Shown here piece by piece: positions 58,201 through 64,000 of a stretch of DNA of 64,000 bases. Made by a program: the position numbers and the translations under genes. Each line of letters opens with the position of its first letter. The first letter of the stretch is position 1. The DNA is taken from assembly GCA_019359415.1 (NCBI GenBank), contig JAHHHH010000015.1, forward strand, positions 1 to 64,000, in the 5' to 3' direction. The notes beneath the pieces are model-generated. The model worked only from the letters and a program-made list of their open reading frames with translations, was not told where the DNA came from and made no database searches. The stretch is from Iphinoe sp. HA4291-MV1 (GTDB lineage: Bacteria; Cyanobacteriota; Cyanobacteriia; Cyanobacteriales; Nostocaceae).

Positions 58201-58870
58201 ACAACAAAGTCCGCCCCATCGCCCACCATTGCTGTCCCATGCCGGAGAACACGAAAGCGAGTTTGGGTGAGGAGTCTTCCGATGTGCGATCGCAAGACAT
58301 TCTATGGCGAGTTTCTCCTGCTAAAAACGCTTCCAGGTGTTCTGCCAGTTCTTGTTTGGAATCAGCCACCACTGCCAATCGGTGGTTATGATGGCTTCGG
58401 CGCAGGCTTGCAGTATAGCAGATGTCGGATAATGAGGAATCATCTTCCTCTGTTAAAAAATCTTTGTAAGCCACTGCAAACGCCTTGAGCGCTTCCTCAC
58501 TCCTAGCCGACAGCGGCAATAGTAGCGATTGGTGACTTGGAGTTGTAGATTGGGGATTGGGTGGCGGCGCTTCTGCAGAGTCTATTTTATCTATGAAGCC
58601 GCCCCAGCGGGTTTGCATTTTGCCCGGTTTTGTTGTATCAGGGTCATAGAAAGTGTTTACATTCCAGCGGTCTGCTGGCACCTCTGTAATGGCATCTACA
58701 CCCTCTTGTAGCAGTTTCCAAAAGGCTTCGGGACTGTTGGCACCGCCCGGAAAGCGGCAGCCGATGCCGATGATGGCAATAGGTTCTGTTTCAGTTTCCG
58801 CTTTTAAGTCAACCTGGGAAGTTTGATTTTTGAAGGTCTTCAAACTAGGGTATTCCGAATTCAGAGTCAT
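52277..58870 (-). CDS. Type I reducing polyketide synthase: (deleted KS)-AT-DH-cMT-ER-KR-ACP
   Basis: In the 2197-residue protein, residues 30-95 are the KS start (IAIIGIGCRFPGGANSPEAF, WGGFIDKID). The frame then passes directly into the post-KS linker (AEAPPPNPQ), so the KS active-site Cys and both His are missing. AT has GHSVGE (S296) and YHSP (~398). DH has DHRIQGTVVYPG (H603) and LLDACFQ (D769). The C-methyltransferase has LEIGAGTGS (~1077). ER has an NADPH site AAAGGVGLAAIQLA. KR has TGGLGGFS (from ~1838), an LDD motif suggesting B-type stereochemistry, and GQGNYVAAS (Y1985). ACP has LGLDSLM (S2150). There is no thioesterase. A complete module of this kind makes a methylated, fully reduced chain. 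Without KS it would need one in trans, or it is inactive. Confidence 0.92.
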   Translation of the reverse strand: MTLNSEYPSLKTFKNQTSQVDLKAETETEPIAIIGIGCRFPGGANSPEAFWKLLQEGVDAITEVPADRWNVNTFYDPDTTKPGKMQTRWGGFIDKIDSAEAPPPNPQSTTPSHQSLLLPLSARSEEALKAFAVAYKDFLTEEDDSSLSDICYTASLRRSHHNHRLAVVADSKQELAEHLEAFLAGETRHRMSCDRTSEDSSPKLAFVFSGMGQQWWAMGRTLLSEEPVFEKTIQQCDELLRQYTDWSLLEELSASEETSRINSTEIAQCAIFSVQVALAALWRSWGIIPEAIVGHSVGEVAAAHVAGVLSLKDAVRIIFHRSRLQAKAAGLGKMLAIGLSSEEAERFLVGYEERVSVAAVNSPKSVTLSGDSKALEEIAQSLEQKQIFCRFLRVEVPYHSPLMEPIKAELAESLQGITPQKAVIPLFSTVTGLQVAGPEVDGAYWGQNMRNPVLFALAVDGLLQAGYNLFLEIGAHPVLASYISECSALANKTATVLPSLRRFELERTVMLGSFGKLYTLGYPVDWHQLYPQGQFVRLPSYPWQRERYWNESPESQQARLGQTYQISVLGVPVHPLLGSRLELAQPVWNGAIDKDRLCYLQDHRIQGTVVYPGAAYVEMALAAAKEIFGSESYVLEDIELQKALFLTDEPVRIQLSVDRSGQTSFDIHSQAKGEKASWVRHASGNLLGNKNNNVPKQVVLDEIRDRCTEEISKSTLYEQFQEMGLEYGPNFQGIEQLWCAGSEAIARLLLPEALEKQVKDYQLHPALLDACFQVIIGTVSQKQTYLPVGIKRLRVWGRPGLQVWSHARLVEQNAKQIKGDIRLLDKTGNVLVEIQGFCCKSLRNAQEGVAEKEDYLYEYQWELKARPGQALVYQPADYLPSSQQIADSLSSVAAHLSEQLGRKHYYLTLEPLLDLLSAAYVLKALKQLGFEPQLHQPISASTLAEELGVVDQHCRLLGRMLEILEEDGVLRRIYDGWEVSQIPELKEPHQTWKELLVRFPAYQAELVLLGRCGEKLAQVLCGEVDPLQLIFPEGSMTISEHMYQDAPSSRIYNLLVQKAIGAALERLPSGRKVRILEIGAGTGSMTSYVLPKLPAKRTEYVFTDVTQQFTTSAQQKFSDYPFIEYRVLDIETDPVSQGFDAHSFDLILAANVLHATRDLRSTLENVKQLLASQGLLILLELTNAPRFIDLVFGLLKGWWLFSDLDLRLAHPLLCSQKWRDLLADVGFVEVTGISDTDSASESLQTVILATGPQVQRKTQLSSIVTPKPEQQGSWLIFADRCGVGQQLAQRLQKRSEIPILIEPGDAFKCLAPHQFQLRPSHPEDMQQLLEVVSTSLPACRGIVHLWSLDITPTEETTVASLEEAQTLGTLSVLHLVQALERVGSSPRLVLVTQGAQPIGESVNSVEVAQSPLWGLGRVINNEFPKLQCTRVDISNAISPEEIQSLEAELWSDEGEDEIALRGEARYVHKLMPVSLKDVATVQKKQASSQPFRLEISKPGILDNLTLRAISRSKPGSGEVEIQVCAAGLNFKDVAKAMNLLADVNLEGNFSGRSLGLECAGIITAIGSGVEEFEIGDQVIASAPHSFSSHMIADARLVVKKPAHISFEEAATIPAVFLTAYYALHDLGRIRKGERFLIHAAAGGVGLAAIQLAQKAGAEIFATAGNPEKREFLKALGVHHIMDSRSTAFAEEVMELTNGKGVDIVLNSLAGDAILLSISVLARFGRFIEIGKRDIDQNTKLGLRPFRNNLSFFAVDLDQLWHDRPDFAGDLFRELMKHFSEQTLHPLPHRVFPISKVQTAFRYMAQAKHIGKIVVSLQDPDMVVAPAVEEKVTFHSYGTYLITGGLGGFSLAVAKWLVKNGAKHLVLMGRSGAASPAASEAVKTLESAGARVVVAKADVSNANQVAGVLADIRHSMPPLRGVIHAALVLDDGVLLQLNRERLFKVMAPKVMGAWNLHVQTQNTQLDFFINFSSLTSIVGNPGQGNYVAASVFLDALAHHRRAMGLPALTVNWGVIADVGYVARDAEVGERLRRIGVKPLLSQQALSMLGELLLLEAVQTTVASMDWQRWSQLHAAGVSPRFSHLAGEKAVSQEAGDAPEGDSFSNALMAAQPAERLQLLESRLLEQVARVLGTSAAKLDRSKPLTNLGLDSLMAVELSNRLEKDLGVSIPTMKLMGGPSISQLAKELVEQLAQPVLLP

Positions 58871-59645
58871 GATACAGCAGAAGTTTAGAAAAATTTTTTG
58901 AACAAAAAAGAACTCACCAAGCCGTTGTCAGAATGGGCTGCGCCCCGCTGCGCTAACAGAATGTTGGCTGGAAACTTCTCTCAAGGGGAGACGGCAAAGC
59001 CGAACCGGCAGGAGAAGAAATAAGTATGATAAAAGTAAATAAGTATAATTTTGTACATTGTGGATGGTGTATAAAGTGCAGGGCGCAAGCCCGTAAATGG
59101 GAGAAACACCAGACCAAATTTTCAATTTGGTGGTCTGCAATCACCTGAAGGTCTTACTGTCAACTCATTGATTTTGAGTTTTGATTCGGTAAGTTATTCT
59201 TCAATTTGTAATTTATCAAATTATAATTTACCATATAATATTATATTGTTTTTATACTGTTTGACTAAAATGTCAATTCAATTAATTTTGCATACTTTTA
59301 TGCCTAGTCATAGCTGATGTACCGTTGATTTGTGATGATATGTCTTCAGATTTTTTATCTCAACCGATACCAAAGGATCGTTATACATTGATAGTTGATG
59401 TACGCCATACACAAAAAAGCCTAGGCTCAGCAGATGTAATAGTGGTGTTGCTTCGAGATGATCTTATGCACACAATTCGGTATGGTCTACATAGTATGTT
59501 ATATTAAGTAATTGGACAGAAATATTTACACATTACTTTATAGGCTGGATAAGGGTTTCAGGGTCTTAACTACTTACCGCATCCATATCAAAAGTACGCC
59601 AATTTAGGCGTTGCATAATAAAGGGATGAATTCCGTGTTTATACT
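58871..59645. other. Region upstream of two divergent megasynthase genes
   Basis: It holds a palindromic repeat at about 58935-58962 (GGCTGCGCCCCGCTGCGCTA), then AT-rich DNA. A 60-codon plus-strand frame at 59325 (MICDDMSSDFLSQPIPKDRY) has no recognised family. Promoters for the reducing PKS lie here. No regulator gene is present. Confidence 0.45.
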
Positions 59646-59844
59646 ATGCAATTTTTCTACTGTAACTGTATTGGAGTGAGGAAGAATGGTAAGCGACGAG
59701 GTAGGAAAATTACATTTGTGTAAACTGCGAAGCGCTAACGTGCCGCTTTGCTAACGCCAATTCATGGATGTTTATAATCCGCCAAAAAGATATTCTGATG
59801 AAGTTAAACAAGAATGTTTGAAGTTGTACGTTAAACGAACATAA
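59646..59844 (+). pseudogene. IS1-family InsA-type remnant interrupted by a palindromic repeat
   Basis: ATG 59646 opens with a zinc-finger-like YCNC and VRKNGKRRGRK. After a one-base slip the DNA reads NYICVNCG, then the repeat at 59727-59757, then QFMDVYNPPKRYSDEVKQEC and LKLYV, the standard InsA sequence. Deleting the repeat rejoins CVNCG to (R)QFMDVY. Only the N-terminal part is left, and it ends 24 bp before the PKS-NRPS start. Confidence 0.75.
59727..59757. repeat. Palindromic repeat inside IS1-type remnant
   Basis: The sequence begins GCGAAGCGCTAACGTGCCGC. Its reverse complement matches the 29-bp repeat in the RAYT gene (14252-14280) at about 25 of 29 positions. Confidence 0.85.
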
Positions 59845-59867
59845 CCGATATTTTTACTTTACTGAAA

Positions 59868-62800
59868 ATGGATATTGAACCTATTGCAATAATTGGTATT
59901 GGATGCCGTTTTCCAGGTGCAATGAATCCTGAAGCTTTTTGGCATCTACTCTGCAATCAGCTTGACGCGATCGCTCCTATTCCCTCCGAACGCCAGCATC
60001 TACATTCTTGCTTTCTCCCTGACCCCACTTCATCACAGTCGCAACTTATACAAGGTGGTTTTCTAGAGCAAATTGATCAATTTGACCCGCAATTCTTTAA
60101 TATCGCCCCTCAAGAAGCTGTCAGCATAGATCCTCAACAACGGCTGTTACTGGAAGTCACCTGGGAAGCTCTTGAAGATGCAGGGCTAATTCCTCAAAAA
60201 CTCGCAGGAAGCGCAACGGGAGTTTTTGTTGGTGTTGCTGGCTCTGATTACTACGAAATGATGGCAACAGAGCGCACGACAAATGGCTATGCAGTTGCTG
60301 GCAATCTCAGCAGTGTTGTTGCTAACCGTATTTCCTATGTGCTTAACTTGACAGGACCAAGTTTGTCAATTAACACAGCTTGTTCTTCCTCTCTAGTGGC
60401 GGTTCATCTTGCCTGTCAGAGTTTGTATCGGAAAGAATCTAGTTTAGCAATAGCTGCAGGCGTAAATGTCATGCTGTTACCTGAGTTGACAGCAAGCCTA
60501 ACAAATGCAGGAATGATCTCGGCTACAGGACGTTGCAGAGCATTTGATGCTCAAGCCGATGGCTTCGTTCGTGGTGAGGGAGTTGGTGTTGTGGTGCTGA
60601 AGCCGCTATCTCAAGCATTGACAGACTCTGATCCCATCTATGCAGTCATCCGGGGTAGTGCAGTCAACCAAGATGGGCGCAGTCATGGACTAGGTGCTCC
60701 TAATCTGCAAGCACAACAGGCAGTACTGCGGCAAGCTTATCAAAATGCTGGAATTTCACCAAGTTTAGTACAGTATGTCGAAGCGCAAGGTAGTGGAAGT
60801 TTGTTAGGGGATGCGATCGAACTTAAAGCCCTGGCAACTGTTTTAGGAAAAAATCGTCTTCCAGGAGATAAATGTCGAATCGGTTCCGTCAAAACTAACA
60901 TTGGACATTTAGAAGCAGCCAGTGGCATTGCCGGATTGATTAAAGTGGCGTTGTCACTTAAATATAGACAGATACCGCCAAATTTACATTTTCAGCAGCC
61001 AAATCCGAATGTGGCATTAGATAAACTGCCATTGCAAGTGCAGCAAAACTTGGAGCCTTACAAGAGCAATAGCCCCTGTATTGCAGGTGTGAGTACGTTC
61101 GGCTTTGGCGGTACAAACGTTCATATAGTGATGGAAGCTGCACCCGATTTGGTCAAGGAGTCCTCTGAGATTGAGCGTACCCTACATGTGCTGACTCTAT
61201 CTGCCAAAACAGAAACGGCATTGCGCGAGCTAGCCCACCGTTATCACGAGTTTTTAGTTAATCATCCTAATGTATCAATTGCCGATGTTTGTTTTAGTGC
61301 CAATACTGGCAGAACTCACTTTAACCATCGGCTGGCTGTGACTGGGGACTCCACAGCACAAATTGCAGAACGCCTGGAAGCGTTTGCATCGTCTGGAAAG
61401 TCAGCGGGATTAGTGAGTGGTTTTGTCAAGCCCAAGAAAATTCCCAAGATTGGATTTTTGTTTAGTGGCTTGATGAACGGCACACTAGGACTAGACCGTC
61501 AACTGTACGAACTTTCCCCCACCTTCCGCCAAGTTATGGATCGCTGTAATGCGATCGCTCAACCATTGCTCGGAAAGTCTTTGCTTGATATTCTCTATTC
61601 CCCGAATACCTCGGTAAATTCTACCAATAAAATATATACTGATTCAGAATTATTTACGGCAACATTTGCGCTGCAAGTAGCACTTTGCGAATTGTGGAAA
61701 GCTTGGGGAATTACACCCACAGTCGTTATGGGAACAAGCATAGGAGAGTATGCGGCTGCCTATGTTGCTGGCTTGTTCAGTCTGGAAGACGCACTCAAGA
61801 TGGTAATCTCTGGACAGCAGCATCTGCAATCTGAAAACTCAAAGGGGACAATGGTCGGCGTGCTTGCAGATGAACAGCGAGTAGCGGCTGCAATTCAACC
61901 GTATGGTGATAAGGTTGCCATCGGTTTCTATGGCGGGTCGCAAATTGTAATTTCCGGTCAGCAAGAGGTAGTTGATGCAGTTGTGGCCGATCTCAAAGCA
62001 CAAAAAGTCAAAACTGTTCGCTGGGACACATCTTACGCATATCATTCCCCGCTGATGAAATCGCTGGAGATTGATTTTGCCCAATATAAATCAGATTATA
62101 CTCCCTCTCCCCCGCAAATTCCTTTAATTTCTGGTGTTACAGGGCAGCTATCTTCTGATGCCATGACCAAAATAGACTACTGGGTAAGTCTGATCCGTGA
62201 ACCGATGAGATTTGCAACGGGTATGCAAACTATGCATTCGCTTGGAGTTACAGTATTTGTCGAGATTGGGCCAAAATCCAGTTTATTGTCGATGGGTATG
62301 CGTTGTCTACCGGAAGGAGACGGGACTTGGCTGCCCAGCTTACGTCCGGGGCAATCGGGCGCTCAGCAGTTGTTGTCCAGTTTGGCACAACTTTATGTTT
62401 TAGGAGTACCTGTCAATTGGTCAGGATTTGATCGCGATTATCGGCGCGATCGCCTACGACTACCCACTTATCCTTTCGAGCGACAACACTATTGGTTCAG
62501 CAGTAGTCGTTCGTCTCCACATCGCAATCTATCCCCGCTACCTCAACGTTCTTTGATTTCTAGCTTACTTGACCGGGGAGATTCGGCGGAACAGATTGTT
62601 CAGCTTCTTGCCCAAGCCGAATCATTTTTACTAGAGCAAGTGCAACTCTTACCAAAACAAATCACCCGTCAAGATCGACATCACCAGGAAACTGGATTCT
62701 CCACCGATGAACATGAATCTTTTTTGACCAACCCAACCACAAATGTAGATGTACCCGTCCCTGAAGTTATTGCCCCTGACTCGAATATTGAGTTAAGGCG

Positions 62801-64000
62801 AGTACAACTTGCAACATCCCCAGAAGAACAACAGCAACTGCTTGAAGAATATTTGATAGAACAGATTGCTAAAGTGTTGGGATTGACTCCATCCCAGCTA
62901 GATGTTGAAGAACCGTTCAATACCTTGGGGTTGGACTCGTTGATGTTAGTTCAACTGGTCAACCGCATTAAAAAAGACTTTGCTTTAGAGTTGTCAATCG
63001 AGGCGTTATTTGAAGACATGAGCCTGATTGATCTGGCTCAACAATTACAAACCCAATTGACCTTGTTTAAAAGTGAATCTGACGATGCTCCCATAATGGC
63101 TACGAACACAGGGGCTGTTGCTTTGCCTTTATCCTTTGCTCAGGAGTCATTTTGGTCGCAAGTAAAACTAGACCCAAGTAATCCCTTTGCTAATCTACCC
63201 TTCACCTTGCGATTTACCGGAGAACTTGACATTCCAGCATTAGAACGCAGTTTTAATGAGTTGGTGCATCGTCACGCAGCTTTGCGAACCACTTTTGATA
63301 TTGCCGCAGAACAACCTACTCAAATCATTCATCCGACGATGAATCTGCCTTTGTCGGTGGTGGATTTGCGATCAAGCTCTGAAGCAGAACAGCAAATAAC
63401 AGTGCAACAGTTATCCCAACAGGAAGCTCAAGAATCGTTCAATATCGTCCAGGGACCACTTGTGCGAATCACACTGCTCAAGCTCGCGGAAAATCAACAC
63501 ATTCTGCTCATTACTGTGCATCACCTGATTACAGATGGCACCTCTATGGTGATCTTTGTTCAGGAATTTACAGCAATCTACCAAGCATTTTCCCAAGGAC
63601 AACCCTCGCCCCTTCCAGAATTACCGATGCAGTATGCAGACTTTGTTGTCTGGCAGCGTCAGTGGCTGCAAAAAGATGTACTCACAAAATTACAAAGCTA
63701 CTGGCAGCAAAAACTTGCACCACATTTGGTTGTTCCTGAAATCAAAACAGATCTACCTCGTCCTGCTGTACCAAGATGGAAAGCAGCAATCTACCCCTTC
63801 CAAATATCTGAAGCGTTATCAGCACAACTCAAAGCACTCAGCAAACAGGAAGGGTGTACTTTATTCATGCTTTTATTAGCAGCTTTACAGATACTAGTAC
63901 ACCATTATACAGGTCAGCGTAACTTCTGTATTGGCACTACCGTTGCCAATCGCAATCGAGCGGAGTTTGAAGCCTTGATTGGTTGCTTTATTAACCAGAT
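59868..64000 (+). CDS. Hybrid PKS-NRPS megasynthase: KS-AT-ACP-C..., incomplete at window end
   Basis: The open frame from ATG 59868 (MDIEPIAIIGIGCRFPG) runs to the window edge, 1377 codons. KS (1-425) has the active-site Cys172 (NTACSSSL) and His347 (NIGHLEAASG), but the usual VEAHGTGT reads VEAQGSGS (Gln307). AT (~515-830) has GTSIGE (Ser624), but the xRGxxMQ arginine region reads SGQQHLQ (Gly649). ACP has LGLDSLM (Ser1024). A condensation domain starts at ~1085 (LPLSFAQESFW), with HHLITDG (H1218-H1219, D1223). Adenylation and later domains are presumably beyond the window. The KS and AT changes fit a chain-starting module. The gene is divergent from the reducing PKS; together they suggest a lipopeptide-like product. 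Confidence 0.93.
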   Translation, partial: MDIEPIAIIGIGCRFPGAMNPEAFWHLLCNQLDAIAPIPSERQHLHSCFLPDPTSSQSQLIQGGFLEQIDQFDPQFFNIAPQEAVSIDPQQRLLLEVTWEALEDAGLIPQKLAGSATGVFVGVAGSDYYEMMATERTTNGYAVAGNLSSVVANRISYVLNLTGPSLSINTACSSSLVAVHLACQSLYRKESSLAIAAGVNVMLLPELTASLTNAGMISATGRCRAFDAQADGFVRGEGVGVVVLKPLSQALTDSDPIYAVIRGSAVNQDGRSHGLGAPNLQAQQAVLRQAYQNAGISPSLVQYVEAQGSGSLLGDAIELKALATVLGKNRLPGDKCRIGSVKTNIGHLEAASGIAGLIKVALSLKYRQIPPNLHFQQPNPNVALDKLPLQVQQNLEPYKSNSPCIAGVSTFGFGGTNVHIVMEAAPDLVKESSEIERTLHVLTLSAKTETALRELAHRYHEFLVNHPNVSIADVCFSANTGRTHFNHRLAVTGDSTAQIAERLEAFASSGKSAGLVSGFVKPKKIPKIGFLFSGLMNGTLGLDRQLYELSPTFRQVMDRCNAIAQPLLGKSLLDILYSPNTSVNSTNKIYTDSELFTATFALQVALCELWKAWGITPTVVMGTSIGEYAAAYVAGLFSLEDALKMVISGQQHLQSENSKGTMVGVLADEQRVAAAIQPYGDKVAIGFYGGSQIVISGQQEVVDAVVADLKAQKVKTVRWDTSYAYHSPLMKSLEIDFAQYKSDYTPSPPQIPLISGVTGQLSSDAMTKIDYWVSLIREPMRFATGMQTMHSLGVTVFVEIGPKSSLLSMGMRCLPEGDGTWLPSLRPGQSGAQQLLSSLAQLYVLGVPVNWSGFDRDYRRDRLRLPTYPFERQHYWFSSSRSSPHRNLSPLPQRSLISSLLDRGDSAEQIVQLLAQAESFLLEQVQLLPKQITRQDRHHQETGFSTDEHESFLTNPTTNVDVPVPEVIAPDSNIELRRVQLATSPEEQQQLLEEYLIEQIAKVLGLTPSQLDVEEPFNTLGLDSLMLVQLVNRIKKDFALELSIEALFEDMSLIDLAQQLQTQLTLFKSESDDAPIMATNTGAVALPLSFAQESFWSQVKLDPSNPFANLPFTLRFTGELDIPALERSFNELVHRHAALRTTFDIAAEQPTQIIHPTMNLPLSVVDLRSSSEAEQQITVQQLSQQEAQESFNIVQGPLVRITLLKLAENQHILLITVHHLITDGTSMVIFVQEFTAIYQAFSQGQPSPLPELPMQYADFVVWQRQWLQKDVLTKLQSYWQQKLAPHLVVPEIKTDLPRPAVPRWKAAIYPFQISEALSAQLKALSKQEGCTLFMLLLAALQILVHHYTGQRNFCIGTTVANRNRAEFEALIGCFINQ

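Noticed and set aside
58582-58582. Frameshift as cause of the short KS
   Set aside because: The frame is continuous across the junction; the missing KS is an in-frame deletion or assembly collapse, not a frameshift.
59325-59507. Small regulator gene between the megasynthases
   Set aside because: The 60-codon frame lacks any DNA-binding motif or ribosome site.

Overview
The window looks like chromosome of a filamentous, probably heterocyst-forming cyanobacterium (Nostocales type). The reasons are chlH, a cyanobacterial secG-gpmI pair, DUF3598 and EGY-type M50 protease genes, many HIP1 octamers (GCGATCGC), heptanucleotide tandem repeats of the STRR kind, and abundant short palindromic dispersed repeats. 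No tRNA, rRNA or CRISPR array was recognised.

Layout. 0.1-2.4 kb: a broken tnpB (IS605/IS1341 type) joined to the 5' end of a Uma2 gene, then repeat-rich gene-free DNA. 2.7-8.5 kb: a small membrane protein, a GT4 glycosyltransferase, and a minus-strand run deoC-recO-MFS. 8.7-11.1 kb: a lipoprotein-like gene and a frameshifted cadherin-like/RTX surface protein with a G9 tract. 11.1-16.2 kb: repeats and MITE-like elements, an M50 protease, broken tnpB and RAYT transposase genes, and Uma2 and PD-(D/E)XK nuclease genes. 16.2-31.9 kb: a GHL10-type secreted hydrolase, a four-repeat secreted protein, a flavin monooxygenase, a MITE, a 5-methylcytosine methyltransferase remnant, murG, an NTF2-like protein, SDR, serine hydrolase and VOC genes, a truncated SDR, a divergent QueA-like gene, an SLH-FAS1-barrel protein and a matrixin-like protease. 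31.9-42.3 kb: secG, gpmI, ABC-F, a 21-bp minisatellite, a calmodulin-Erv/ALR fusion, DUF3598, ftsX and def. 42.5-52 kb: a methyltransferase remnant, chlH, an amino acid oxidase, an LpxB-related gene, small membrane proteins and an IS1634 remnant. 52-64 kb: a natural-product locus with two divergent megasynthase genes, a reducing PKS (deleted KS-AT-DH-cMT-ER-KR-ACP) and a PKS-NRPS (KS-AT-ACP-C, running off the window).

The most unusual items are these. (1) A 794-residue protein joins a four-EF-hand calmodulin-like domain to an Erv1/ALR-type thiol oxidase domain, which suggests calcium-controlled disulfide formation. (2) The reducing PKS has lost its KS core in frame, while the divergent PKS-NRPS begins with a module whose KS and AT changes fit a loading role. 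(3) One family of short palindromes has landed inside three unrelated transposase genes and, in frame, inside housekeeping genes. (4) Three unrelated genes (recO, an SDR, an lpxB-like gene) take their start codons from the same AATGACT heptamer array. (5) A G9 tract frameshifts a surface protein gene, as in a phase-variable locus.

Functional calls rest on motifs and remembered family patterns read by eye; no database search was run.
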